A stretch of 64,000 nt of DNA, from positions 97,058,592 to 97,122,591 of the forward strand of contig CP092870.1 of NCBI GenBank assembly GCA_030710605.1, written 5' to 3'. The first letter of the stretch is position 1. Each line of letters begins with the position of its first letter. A program made the position numbers and the translations under genes. This DNA comes from Cordylochernes scorpioides (Eukaryota; Arthropoda; Arachnida; Pseudoscorpiones; Chernetidae). This document shows, piece after piece, positions 42,909-53,650 of this stretch. The notes beneath the pieces were generated by a model that was not told where the DNA came from, made no database searches, and was given only the letters and a program-made list of their open reading frames with translations.

Positions 42909-43230
42909 TTGGAAACAAGATAGTGGACATTGCTGTGATAGAGATGCATGGGGATATCTGAGGCTCTTCATTGAACACGACAAAAAAAAAAAGAAAATTG
43001 ACATGGACCCAGAACAGCAGCTTTACACACCCAAGATAGAGAACATTGCGACTGCTGTGATAGAGATGTATGGAGACATCTGAGGCTCTTCATTGGACAC
43101 GACAACAACAAAAGAAAATTGACATGGACCCAGAACAGCAGCTTTACACACCCAAGATGAAGGACATTGCGACTGCTGTGATAGAGATGTATGGAGACAT
43201 CTGAGGCTCTTCATTGAACACGACAACAAC
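42909..43230. repeat. minisatellite, about 117 bases per unit, about 3 copies, inverse of 945-1556
   Basis: Units contain ATGGACCCAGAACAGCAGCT, ACACACCCAAGATAGAGAAC and GATGTATGGAGACATCTGAG, the complement of the family in the intron at 945-1556. Confidence 0.85.
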
Positions 43231-43840
43231 CTATAGAGATGGCGCTTTATATATGTGCCAGCCACCCAATTCTGACCAATTAGCTTTAAGAACGGGTATT
43301 GGACTGTGTTGCCAAGCTTACCTCTAGCAGTGCTGCCAGACCGTTTCTACCCCACACGATGTAAAAAAGCCCCTATACAGACAGGAAGTTGTAATCCATT
43401 TATCGTTACCCAGGGTGCACCACGTGGAGGCGGAATACACTACACCCCGAAAGAGGAAGAGGTCGCCTTGACGCCCCCTCCGCGTGGGGGACTAAACAGG
43501 ACAAAACAAAGGGCCGACACGACAACGAGATGTCCCCCAAATAAAGCCGTTACCCAGGCGGCAGAATTTGTGAGACGATGTTGAAGGCGGCCCTAAGTTC
43601 TGAGCCTGGAGTCAACCCAACGTGGAGCGGACGCCAACGACCAGATCCCCTTTCGGGTAAACTACTAGGGTCGGTAGTAACAATTATTCCGCCTTCTACA
43701 ACTACTAGGGTCGGGTTCGGCTTATATACCCCGCACTGGACGGGGGTGGGAGTGAACGGGTAGTTTGGGGGACAACACGGTTACTCCACGTTTGGGGGCG
43801 ATTTTATCTTCCTTGGTGCGAGCCTAGTCGCTTGCAGTGA
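43231..43840. other. GC-rich block of unknown nature
   Basis: A sharp rise in G+C from about 43300 to 43760, with CpGs and runs such as CGCCCCCTCCGCGTGGGGG (an inverted GC stem). Frames of 92 and 61 codons are open but do not look like a known protein. It may be a promoter-like region or the 5' end of a lost element. Confidence 0.35.
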
Positions 43841-43844
43841 TTTT

Positions 43845-44050
43845 CGGATTTATTTGCATATTCTAACGCACTATGCAAATGTGACTGCTACGCCCGCCAT
43901 CTATTATCGAAAAATGAAACTATTCTTGTTTATTACCAGCGCCGTGCAGCGATTAAACCTTTAGCGGCGCGCGCATATGCAAATTTCTGTCAACATAACA
44001 AACGTATTTACATATGGAAGCGTTATTTTGTAGAAGCTATCGAGGTAAGT
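43845..44050 (+). promoter_or_regulatory. octamer-containing region ending in a splice-donor-like site
   Basis: Octamers at about 43852, 43874 and 43976, then TATTTACATATGG and CGAGGTAAGTCGG (donor-like, near 44042). A similar order (octamers, TATTTACATATTG, CGGTAAGT) occurs at 49829-50056. It could be a promoter plus first exon, but no transcript evidence is available here. Confidence 0.35.
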
Positions 44051-44174
44051 CGGCTTATATATACTGTAATATACTATTTTATGTTTTAGTAACTAAGCTA
44101 TGTTTATACATCTAGCAAATCGATTTTTATCTATTTATATTCTTTTTATCTTCTAATGAACGCCAGCTTTCTAA

Positions 44175-45290
44175 AACCAATTGGAATCTGGCATAGTTGA
44201 CACAATAGTAGCGCTTACCTCCATTTGCTTAAACACTACAGATTTTACCTTTAATAACTTACTTTATAAACAGATTAGAGGCTCACCAATGGGCAGCCCG
44301 TTATCGTCACCCTTAGCCGAGATAGTCATGTCTACACTTGACACCTGGATCTAACAGCAATTCACACCGGGCATTCACCTATGGAGGAGATATATTGATG
44401 ATATCCTCTGTATATGTGAAACCGGACAGGAGAACAGTATCTTATCTGTTCTAAACTCCTTCCACCCAGACATTTCCTTCAGTTTTGAACCAGAAACCAA
44501 TAATGTAATACCATTCCTGGACATACTGATCATCCGTACCCCATCACACTACCACACAACAGTATACCATAAAATCAATAACCCAACTTTCTACACCAAT
44601 TTCAAGTCTTTCTGTCCCTTATCCCATAAAATTAATACAGTTAGAACGCTTACCAAGAGATTGGTTACACACTGCTCCCTGCCCATTTTCAGATCAATAG
44701 AGTTTGCTAACATTAAGAAACAACTTGCCCTCTCCCAATATCCACACCAGTTCATATATAAATATCAATACAACCCGGCCCATATGAAACCCAATTTACC
44801 CCATAGAAATACCTGCATCTTACCGTACTCAACACAATCCGCTGCAATATCTCACCTTCTTAAGCCTCATGGCATTAACACCTACTATACAAACAATAGA
44901 AGCCTGGCCACCATCCTCAGACATCCAATTACCCGATTACCGAGACCTGCCATTGTTCAGTCATCGGGTGGCTCGGTCTACTCAGTCTCATGCAACGATT
45001 GTAGCGCAACCTATATAGGTGAGACTGGTAGGTCCGTGGCCATCAGGATGACTGAGCATGGCAGGTACGTCAATAACAAAGACAACAGGTCCCTCATCTA
45101 TAACCACATTCATGACACAGGCCACTCTTTTGATTTAACTTCACCCACCACATTATACAATAACATCTCCAATAAATACCAAAGACTGATCATAGAAGCC
45201 ATAGTATCCATATCAAAAAATAGCATTAACCGACATATAGATCTACCTGCACAATACCAGGACATATGTAGTAACTTGAATAACCGTTAA
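44175..45290 (+). pseudogene. Penelope-like element: reverse transcriptase end and GIY-YIG endonuclease
   Basis: One frame from 44175 to a TAA at 45288-45290 with a single internal TAA (44352-44354). The reverse-transcriptase part shows GSPMGSPLSSPLAEIVMS and the active site RRYIDDILCI. The C-terminal part has the GIY-YIG nuclease start GGSVYSVSCNDCSATYIGET with its Cys-x2-Cys. This combination, with telomerase-like reverse transcriptase, is unique to endonuclease-bearing Penelope-like elements. The N-terminal half of the polymerase is missing. It is inserted in the right arm of the inverted-repeat structure. Confidence 0.9.
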
Positions 45291-45734
45291 ACCCCCCCCC
45301 CCTCCCCCAGTATAGTTCCAATATGGCGGGTTAAACAGTCGATATCCTCATGCTAGTCTCTCGTCATTATATAGTCACATGTTATAGCCAATTACAAACC
45401 TACCAGTTATTTGTCAACCGGCATTACAGGATTAGCATAGTTACATAAATATATTATATAATAGCTTAGATTTGCAAATATTTTTAACAAAATTGTTTTT
45501 TAGCCGTCCTATATTATTATTTTTTTTCTCATATGTAAAATATCTCTTTAAAAACGGAATCCTATTTAAGGCCTATTGCCATCATATATCATTACCAGTT
45601 GAAGGGCGTGACTGCCCGAAAGCTCGTGTAGTCGCTTAATAAAAAATCATTTTCTCCTGGCACTTTAGTTTATAGTATTTATATTCCAAGGAGAAAGTTT
45701 CTATGTTTAAATAAGTTGATCCACCGCCTTCTCA
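45291..45734 (+). mobile_element. PLE 3' region
   Basis: Non-coding C-run, AT-rich stretch, then the hammerhead-like motif and AGTCGCTTAATAAAAAATC. The PLE ends before the arm sequence resumes near 45735. Confidence 0.6.
45592..45626 (+). ncRNA. degenerate hammerhead-like motif of the PLE
   Basis: TTAC-CAGTTGA, A, GGGC-loop-GCCC, GAAA-G-CTC, GTGT. Stem II and GAAAGCTC match the palindrome at 18336-18374, but the CTGATGA box is changed at two normally invariant positions, so cleavage is unlikely. Confidence 0.45.
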
Positions 45735-46060
45735 CGGTGTTTTTATTTGGTATGTTACTGATTGGAGTGTGACTATTGGAAAAGGCATGATCTACGAGCA
45801 GGATGTTTTAGTGCTGATTTATGTTGGTTAATTCTTTCTGATTTCTGCTATGGCCTGGTAGATTTACACGAAATTTATAAATGACGTTGATTCCTACGTT
45901 TGGCATGCGCTAACAAATCTGTTTTGTATGACGGAAGATGTTCTTAAATTCGAGTTTGATGGCTTCTTTTGATATTGTGGCAAATATTTATTTTATATGC
46001 ATAATAACCGCTGGGAGGGTTCACCACTGATGAGCCAGGCTCTCCCATTAGACTAGCATT

Positions 46061-46564
46061 TTTAGAATGTTTTTTTTTTTTTTAACTTTATATCAATCTA
46101 TTATAATGTTGTTTTTAGAAGATAGGCGTATACACTAATGTACCTCGATACAATCTATTTATAAGAAGCTACATGTGATATTTTGTTAAGTGATTGGTTA
46201 ACATATATTTTGTAAATAAGCTTGATTGACTAACCTTCGCTTTTTTTTTAAGTATGACAAAATACCGTAAATGTATAGATTTCAAACTTAATATAGATTT
46301 TAATTTGATTTAAATTTCTTGCTTCGAAAAATCAGTCGCCAAATAGAAAGCAAAAATGAAATTGTCGATCATTTTCCATATGTTTATATTTTACAGTGAG
46401 TATATATATATCCTTGAAGAAAAATAACATATAGACTCTTCCGACTCAAAGGTTTGCCGACCCCTGCTCTATACCTATGGATACCTTATATTTGGATAAC
46501 TATGATTGTATGGAAACCCGCTCTCAGGAAACGTATACAGCACAAAGAACATAATTGAATGTAA
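46061..46564. other. intergenic, AT-rich
   Basis: No gene or repeat that I can name. Confidence 0.5.
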
Positions 46565-46830
46565 TTCTACTGTCCTATAAGCTTATGTCCATAGTTTTCT
46601 TGAAAACCATTTCTGAGATTCCATCCTTCAGTGCTGCGTATATAAGCAGAATCGTCCAATACAGTATTAGAGCTCTGAGAAGCGGTCTGGTGGATTAAAT
46701 TGGCGAAACCGCTGGGAGGGTTCACCACTGATGAGCCAAGCCCTCCCAATATATTTTTTCATCGCAGTAAGGACAGTAGATGTTTGTATTGTGTATAAAA
46801 GAAACATTCGTGCTTTTAAATTCTTTCATT
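46565..46830. repeat. foldback-family copy, one arm
   Basis: Middle (TCCAATACAGTATTAGAGC), CGAAACCGCTGGGAGGG hairpin (CCCTCCC at 46741-46747) and outer AGTAGATGTTTGTATTGTG; the other outer arm is absent. Confidence 0.7.
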
Positions 46831-47207
46831 TTATATGTATAGATGGCGCGTTATTGCTTTGTGTTAACAAAGAAGCTGGAATTCAAGGTAGATGACCCGG
46901 CTTTACCTGGAAATTGTCTTGTTGCAATTCAGCTATGTTTGTTTGAGTGATGATCATGAAATGAATGAAGGGAGAATATATATGATGATTTTGACAGCTA
47001 TTCTCTAATTTATAATAAGTGTTCCTTACTGTCTCATGGATGGCTCTTGTTTATTTTATATATCTTGTAAAAACTTGGCCATACCTACTATATTCATGGA
47101 CAAAAATTAAGGAATTGGAAGGTCTTTGATAGAGCTCGTCCATTTTTTTTTTTTTTTTTTAGGAGATAAAGGCAATTTTAACACAAAGCAATAACGCGCC
47201 ATCTATA

Positions 47208-47447
47208 CATATAAAATGAAAGGATTTAAAAGCACGAGTGTTTCTTTTATACATAATACAAACTTCTACTATCCTTACTGCGATGAAAAAATATATTGGG
47301 AGGGCTTGGCTCACCCGCTGGGAGGGTTCACCACTGATGAGCCAAGCCCTCCCAATATATTTTTTCATCGCAGTAAGGATAGTAGAAGTTTGTATTATGT
47401 ATAAAAGAAACACTCGTGCTTTTAAATCCTTTCATTTTATATGTAAA
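47208..47447. repeat. foldback element without middle, near-perfect palindrome
   Basis: Arms of about 105 bases (ATAAAATGAAAGGATTTAAA ... TATTGGGAGGGCTTGGCTCA and complement) meet at about 47325. It is the shortest family member and shows that the outer arms alone form the mobile or amplified unit. Confidence 0.85.
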
Positions 47448-47717
47448 GGCAATTTTGTTCAAACTTGGTTATCTCGTGTGTCTTCAATAGAGATCACTGT
47501 AATATCTTTCAGAGTTATTGTCTGAATCCCGATATACATGCTAAAATGTACAACTTTCTTAAGTTTTGTCTATGAGTGGGTCTTATAAAACTATTTTTAA
47601 TTCTGTTAAAAAAATCTTAAACTATTAATATTTTTTCTAAACTGCAATTAAAATCCTATTCTTTGTTATCAAATGGCACCACCACAAATTCAATATTTAA
47701 AAATTTCCACCATAATA
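47448..47717. other. half of a CACTCATGGACAAAA element, then AT-rich
   Basis: 47445-47575 ends CTTAAGTTTTGTCTATGAGTG; the matching left half starts at 47095, so the foldback at 47208-47447 is inserted in this element. Confidence 0.6.
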
Positions 47718-47890
47718 CAGTAGAACCTTCCTGTAAAGGACACCTAATTGCAGAGCCAAAGTGTCCTTTAGGAAGGTGTCCTCTTACCGGAGAGTTGCTA
47801 AATAGTAAGAATGGTCATTTTACAAATAAAAACTGTCCTTTGTCGAGAAGTGTCCGCTAGTGGGGTGTCCGCTAAAGGGAGGTTCTACTG
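47718..47890. mobile_element. 173-base MITE, CAGTAGAACC family, intact
   Basis: CAGTAGAACCTTCCTGTAAA ... GGGAGGTTCTACTG with TA on both sides (47716-47717, 47891-47892). CAGT ... ACTG ends with TA targets are those of pogo-type Tc1/mariner elements. Confidence 0.88.
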
Positions 47891-48252
47891 TATATGTGAA
47901 AATCACCGTTGTTACTTCCATATACTGTACGTTTTTGCGAAACCTTTGGCACCAAAGTTGTCACTTTAGATTAATAAAGAAACTTGTTTCAAATTGATAG
48001 AATTTGACATATGAACATATAACATAAATTTGCGGGAAGATGCTATTCATGTACCAAAACCTCTTTCGTTAAAAATGCATTTTCTACTGAAGGAATAAAC
48101 AAAAATGCATTGATTTATTGCCTTTTGTAATGAGAGCTGCTAGTTTTGGCACATATATATAACTTCAGATAAAAAGACATCTTCTGATTGTTCAACTAAA
48201 GGTTGCTGATAGCTTGCACCATCACAATTTTACTTTTGTACTATTTTTTCAA

Positions 48253-48390
48253 TCACAATGTTTAATAAACCTCCAATATTTCGACGCGGGAGCTCGCCTA
48301 TCTTCCTCAGGGATTCAAACCTTGTAAACAAAGGAAAAAGTTAGGCAAGCTGTTCCTCGTCGAAATATTGGAAGTTTATTAAACATTGTG
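48253..48390. repeat. palindrome with a hammerhead-like core
   Basis: TCACAATGTTTAATAAAC ... CCAATATTTCGACG pairs with its complement at 48357-48391. On the minus strand, 48272-48313 reads TCC-CTGAGGA ... GAAATATT-GGA: core boxes CTGAGGA and GAAA, a UA pair as minimal stem III, and stem I TCC/GGA. Stem II is weak (GA/TC plus a wobble). Confidence 0.55.
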
Positions 48391-48639
48391 ATCCAAAAAT
48401 AAGCCTTATTTTATTAATGTATTCAAAATGGATTTCTCTGTTTCAAAAATATATCTATATGTGAAAAAATGGTTGGCTTTTATTGATTTATTAAGAAATT
48501 GGGTTGGCCAAATATCATGGAACAAGTTAAATAAACGTTTAGTTCATTTTTATTCCGCTAGATGGCGCTCTCTGCCATCTAGAAATGCTCATGTGAGAAC
48601 GGTCAGGATGTGCCTTTTTTTTTTGTAAATATATATATA

Positions 48640-48790
48640 TATGTTTTGAAACGCCAACCTTTATCAAGGCATTAGGCATTATCAAGACATTTCATTGAGT
48701 TTGTCTATTCAAAAGTGTAATGCCTTGATAAAGGTTGGCGTTTAGCTAACCGAAATATTGGTAAAATAAATGATTTTTTTTTAATCCAAT
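48640..48790. repeat. inverse pair of PLE-terminal-like sequences
   Basis: AACGCCAACCTTTATCAAGG and its complement flank 50 bases; the right copy continues GCTAACCGAAATATTGG as at 1945-2000. Core bases are degenerate. Confidence 0.55.
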
Positions 48791-49264
48791 TTATATTAAA
48801 ATATATATATATATATGTTTTGAAAATAGAGCAATCCATACTTAATTCATTAGATAAAAAAGGCATATATTTTATTAAATCCAATATATGCCTTTTTTTA
48901 TCTAATATATATATGTGTGTATCAAAATGACTCACCTCTCCCTTTAAAAAATGCATTAAAACAAGGCATTATGTTCATTACCCCAATAAAATAACGGGTG
49001 TTGTTGCTCATTCCTTTACAATCAACTTTGCGTTTTTTTTTTTTTTTTCTGGAGGGATGAACAAAATTTCTTGTTTTGATGTATATTTAAAGGGAGAGGT
49101 GCCACTTTTTAGAATATGAATATCATCATTTCGCAACTTTATGTTGTATATATTGATTAGAAATATAATCAATTTATACAAAATCTCAGAGTGCTTATTG
49201 GTAAATTTATTTAAAACTTGGGAATCAGAGAATACTAGCGAAATATATAGTTTAAAGTAATTTA
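48791..49264. other. intergenic, AT-rich
   Basis: An inverse pair of TCCAATATATGCCTTTTT-type sequence at 48850-48900 and two copies of a short GGGAGAGGTG-type phrase; no coding. Confidence 0.45.
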
Positions 49265-49470
49265 TAATACAATATAATGCGGCTTATAATTGTAGAACGG
49301 CATTTGAAAATTATCCCACATGTGTTTCTTTTGAACGAAAAATCGAAATTTATTTTAAGGAGAAATAACGATTATTTCTAACCTTAGGGATGAAAAGTAA
49401 TGATGAACGGAAAAATAAAAGTGTCCAGGGATGGGAATCGAACCCATGGTTTGTACTATATTACTTTGAG
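49265..49470 (-). repeat. tRNA-derived SINE
   Basis: The minus strand starts with a tRNA T arm (CCATGGGTTCGATTCCCATCC, shown in part: GGGTTCGATTCCC, a perfect B box). CTGGACACTTTTATTTTTCC and the dispersed body (GTTATTTCTCCTTAAAATAA ... GCCGCATTATATTG) follow. The A box half is missing. Confidence 0.6.
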
Positions 49471-50078
49471 TATAATCTATTTCAGTTTTTTTAAATTTCC
49501 AACGTCTTGGATTCAAAGTTTTATTGAATCTGTATTAAATTATTATATGGGAGATATATTTTAGATAGGATAAAAACAATAGAAATATTTGAACAAGGTC
49601 TCTCCATATATCCAAGTAGGGATCTGGTTTAATTACAAGATTGAGAACACAAAATGTAATTTTTTCTTTCTTCTGCAAGTTTGATGGATCGCATGGTGAA
49701 ACTGTGCAGCAGCAAGCATCCATCTCGTCGTCTGCTTCTATAAGATTAATTAGAAACAGCCGATGGCCCCAGAGATTAGAAAAGTTTGCGATCGACCCAC
49801 GTTTTAAATAATTAGATCCCCCTCAATTTGCATAATTCATGACGCCCCCCACTAAAGAAAGGGCCTTTTATCTTGAGTCAGGCTTTTGTCTACCGGAAGT
49901 CCCTTTTATCCCGTCGATTGAGGTAGTAATTGGACGTTTTGATTGGTTGCCTCGTGTCACGTGATGGCTTTTGTTTCGAATTTGTCCTTTTTAGAAGTGG
50001 CTGTCTTGGTATATATTTCGTTATGCAAATTGTAATTATTTACATATTGCCGGTAAGTTTATAGTTTAGTATTTTGTT
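49471..50078. other. intergenic; octamers at both ends of a GC-richer part
   Basis: ATTTGCAT at about 49829 and ATGCAAAT at 50022, separated by a GC-richer stretch with TCACGTGA (E box). Then TATTTACATATTG and CGGTAAGT near 50050. This is the same order as at 43845-44050. Confidence 0.4.
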
Positions 50079-50465
50079 ATGTGTATATTATATATTGGCA
50101 TAAAATGCACCTTATGCAACGGTGAATTTAGTCTCGATTTTCCACACTACATGTTCTACTGTACGGCAATGGAAGAAGAAAGAGAAATTCTTCGTCAAGA
50201 GACCGGCTATAATAGCAATTCGCCTTATGTTTTAATGGAAAAAGTCGTAAAATCCAGACCCTTTGCATTCGCTTTTTATAAATACTGGAAATCAGCTCAA
50301 TCAAAATGTTTAGCACAGATACCGGATCCAACTCGATAATTGGTCGAGGTCAATACACAATATTGTATATAACTATGATGCTAATTTGTTATTAATTTAT
50401 TTTGTCATACCGGGAGAGTCCTGTATGGCACGTGTGCCCAATAAAGGCTATTGTTGTGTTGTTGT
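50079..50465 (+). pseudogene. non-LTR retrotransposon C-terminus and 3' tail
   Basis: 86 codons with CTLCNGEFSLDFPHYMFYC (Cys-x2-Cys ... His ... Cys), then a helical tail (SRPFAFAFYKYWKSAQ) and a stop at 50337-50339. The 3' UTR ends GCCCAATAAAGGCTATTGTT followed by GTTG repeats. It is a 5'-truncated insertion of a third non-LTR family in this window. Confidence 0.72.
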
Positions 50466-50616
50466 ATTATATATTGGAAGTATACTAGCGGGAGGTCTCG
50501 GGACTAACTCCCTGGTTTACTAACCCTAAACCAGCGAGTGCAAGAAACTAAATGGGGCTTTGGCACATTTATAAGTTAAAAAGTCAAATTCTCTTTCACT
50601 CTACAATTGCAGACAC

Positions 50617-50746
50617 GTCCTACACGTGGTACAGGTCATGATAATCATGGTGGGTAATCTACACTTGTAGAAATTGGTAAACTTACAGTGAGAGCAGTCG
50701 TTAACTATCTACCATGATTATCATGGCCTGTACCACTTGTGTACTT
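50617..50746. repeat. imperfect inverted repeat
   Basis: ACGTGGTACAGGTCATGATA and its inverse (TATCATGGCCTGTACCACTT) bound about 50 bases; stem about 35 bp with a few mismatches. Confidence 0.75.
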
Positions 50747-50889
50747 GGCATAACTACAAAAAAAAAAGAGTTATAAAGAAGACAGTCTAATGTGGAATGT
50801 GAGTTCAACCAAGTCGTCAAATTTAATCCAAAGGTCTGGTTGTGTCCAATACTCCACATTGGATGCTGTTCTAAACCTGACTTGTGATT

Positions 50890-51050
50890 CTAATTTGCGG
50901 GCAGGAATCTTTTGATCAATTTTAACCTTGCGTCCGTGTCACACTGTCCATTGATTGGATAAATCTGGTGTCCTTCCCCATTTGGGATTGGTTCCTGGAT
51001 ACCTGGGGTCGAGGTTAGGCCTAAAACTGCAGCAGCATGTCGTCTGCTTG
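50890..51050 (-). CDS. candidate second exon of the Lys/Ser-rich gene
   Basis: Across a 92-base intron (51051-51142; GTAAGT donor, pyrimidine-rich CCATCCCTACAG acceptor) two continuations exist. In strict phase the protein would end nine codons on (QADDMLLQF, stop). In another frame 53 codons stay open to a TAG at 50890 and look more like protein (GEGHQIYPINGQCDTDARL). Because the upstream exon already has two one-base breaks, I cannot choose. Confidence 0.4.
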
Positions 51051-51142
51051 CTGTAGGGATGGCGGCAAGTGAAGCGGCGAAAGTCGGGACAAGGATAGAA
51101 GATGTAGGCACTTGCTTGTCTGAAAGGCTTCAAGCCACTTAC

Positions 51143-53650
51143 CTGCTTCTTGCCAAAACTATCCGAACTTTTTAATATGGACTTTATGTTCTTTGCTTTA
51201 TCTTTTGGTTTATAGAATACTTCGGATTCTTCATATTCTGGATATGGTACCATGGAAATGGATTTCTTTGTAGGTATCAAGTTGGAAGAATTTCTAACGA
51301 ACATTGGCGTATGGATTTTAATCAGATTTTCTCTAGTAGATGCTAGAGATGATTTGACTCTAGTTGAATGTCTTTCTTGTGATGATGCTGTTAAATTACG
51401 ATCATCTTTCAGTGTCTCTATATAGGATTGGGTTGGTAGATAATCGTGGAATACTACGTTGGCTTTGAGATTAGGTCGATCTTGGCGTCGAAAAGCTGAA
51501 GTCCGGAATGGAATTGGATTTGGAAAGTAAACTGAAGGTTTGCTCGACTCAGGTATAAATGAGCTTGGGACATAAAAAGATGTCATGGAAGGAAAATGGC
51601 AGCTTTTACTTGTTGGCGAAGTGCAGGATTGGTTCTTAAAAATGGTGTATGGTTCTTTTTTTATGTTCTGGGTAGATAGCGAGGATGTACCTAATATTTT
51701 TGGATATTCTTGTATCATATTATCTTCGCTCATTCTGCCGAATTGGGATTCTTTCCTGAGAGGAAGAGAGACTTCAGAAATATCAAGTTCAATAATTTTG
51801 ATGTTCGGTTCTAATTCCCTCATCTGAAAAAGTGTTATAGTCTGTTATTGTGGATTCCACCATTTCTTGAGATGTTTTCTCAGAATTCTTTATCCTGTAT
51901 CTTAATGGATTTTCTTCTTTCTTTAGTGAATTATCTTTGAAAAATGTTTTATCATCGATTTCTGATTTGTTTATCCTTTTTGAATGTTTATATTCACCCT
52001 GTAATGACACGGTTTTCCTCATTTTTTTATTGGAAGGTCTGACTTTTTCAGCAGATTCTAACTTTGGCAAGTTTTGATCAATTTTGGAAACTTTTGATAA
52101 ATTTTTATTCTTGATTTTCACGCTATAATGTTTATTTGACGATGAGGTGTCATCCAAAATATCTTTATACGAAAAGAATTGATTTGGTTTGCTTTTTAGA
52201 TATTTACTTTTTCGATCTAATCTCCTTGATTTAGTTTTTTGGAAGTTGATCTCTGTTGTTTTGGCTTTTTTTAATTCAGGTAAATGAATTTTATATTTTT
52301 TATTAGAAGGAATAATAGAGGAATTTTCAATAAATGAATAATAATCTTTATCAACTTTTTTATTAATCTTTGTTGAATTTATGTCTTCTGTATCTTGACT
52401 ATGGAGAATGGTATCCTTAAATCTTTTGTTTTTTGCTCTTAACATTTCGTGTGTGATTTTATCCATTTGATACATTTTTCTAGAATCTTTTATCTTGATG
52501 GTAGAATCTTTCTTATGTTGTTTTAGATCGTCTTTAACAGGTTTACGTTTATAACGGGTTGGTTTATAATTTAGTATTGTTTTTATTAAAGAATTGGTTG
52601 AGTAAGCTCGTACTTGGATTTCCTTTCTTTCATTTTTTAGGCGTTTTCCAAATGTCTTGAGTTCAGGTTGGGAATAGATTCTAGCCTCGGAATCAGTTTC
52701 TTCTGAAAGATTCACCTTCATTGATGATTTTTCAGAATTATTAGTTTCGATTTGGGAAATAAATGAATTTCTAAGATATGCCCCTTTTTAACTACAATGT
52801 ACTTCTTGGAATCATTTGTCGAAAATTTCTTTTGTTTCTTATTTATATTGAAAATGCGATTGTTATCTGCCCTGTCTTCTTTCAAATTTTCTGTTGATTT
52901 AATATCTTTTGAAATTCTTTCTGGATATAAATGTTTATAGATATTTGGATAGGTTTTTGATATAGGATCTGATTTTTTATGATATAAGTTTCTTTTTGTA
53001 ATGCTCTCTGATAAATTTGGCTTTAACTTTGTTCTTTTTTCGATCTTTTTATTCAATTTAGGACTTGTTTGTTTACCTTTCTGTGTATCTCTTGGTTCTT
53101 TTTTGCTCTTATAGACCTTGTTAGATTTTAATGCTAAATCTACAGCTTTAACTGATTCTAAATAAGAAAATCTTTTGACGGGAATTTCGCTGAATTTTCT
53201 TGTTATGCCTTCTGAAAAGCGTTTTATTAAACGATTTTGGTCATGTTGATCTTTAAATCGTTTATACTTTAAATCTTTTGCCTGTTTTTGCTCCTTGGGT
53301 TTAGATGATTGTAGTTTTGTTGGTGTGGGTTTGACGTTTTTTGAAATAGTTTCGAATTTTGAAGCTTTTTCGGTATCTATACTGGATGGTGACACTGTGA
53401 TTTTGAAATTCTTTGATTTAAGATGTTCTTCACTGGCTGAAAAGAGCTGAAAACTGGATGATTTATCTTGATCATACACTTGCTTAGGTTTAATATATTT
53501 TGTGTTGTTACCGTTTGATTTTTTAGAATTAGGCTGTTCTTTCCGACGGGCTGTCTTGGCGTTTTTTTCTTTTGGAGCTTTGGAGTGTTCATTTTGTCTT
53601 AATGCTAGATAACTTCGACTATGTTTTATTTTTGACCTTTTTCTATTCAT
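51143..53650 (-). CDS. large exon, Lys/Ser-rich protein, two frame breaks
   Basis: From the ATG at 53648-53650 three minus-strand frames follow each other: 52718-53650 (310 codons), 51789-52721 (310) and a third that reaches a consensus CAG-GTAAGT donor at 51143/51142. The first break lies near a C/T homopolymer at about 52786: reading on in the new frame gives sensible sequence (FISQIETNNSEKSS) before the second ATG. The second lies near 51815. One original frame of roughly 840 codons is therefore likely. The product is very rich in Lys, Ser, Asn and Ile, mostly disordered, with no domain, signal or membrane segment I can name; motifs such as KRFSEGITRKFSEIPVKRFS suggest phosphosites. Homopolymer indels could be sequencing errors rather than real damage. 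Confidence 0.62.

Larger units (their letters stand above)
41655..46060. repeat. large inverted-repeat structure, arms of 400-470 bases
   Basis: 41655-42120 is the inverse of 44094-44177 joined to about 45735-46060; the break in the right arm is exactly where the PLE sits. Both outer ends carry the foldback-family hairpin (GGGAGGG ... CCCTCCC) and GCGGCTATTATGCATATAAA. Shared inner phrases include AAACATCCTGCTCGTAGATC. The arms are clearly diverged, so the structure is older than the PLE. Confidence 0.75.

Noticed and set aside
43306-43763. Proline/arginine-rich genes in the GC-rich block
   Set aside because: Open frames there follow from low stop frequency in GC-rich DNA; no domain or splice context.
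49430-49470. A functional tRNA gene
   Set aside because: Only the T arm half is present; the anticodon and D arms are missing, so it is a SINE head.
50939-51142. Read-through of the Lys/Ser-rich frame beyond the GTAAGT donor
   Set aside because: Composition changes sharply after the donor (Cys, Phe and Pro rich), as expected for an intron translated by chance.
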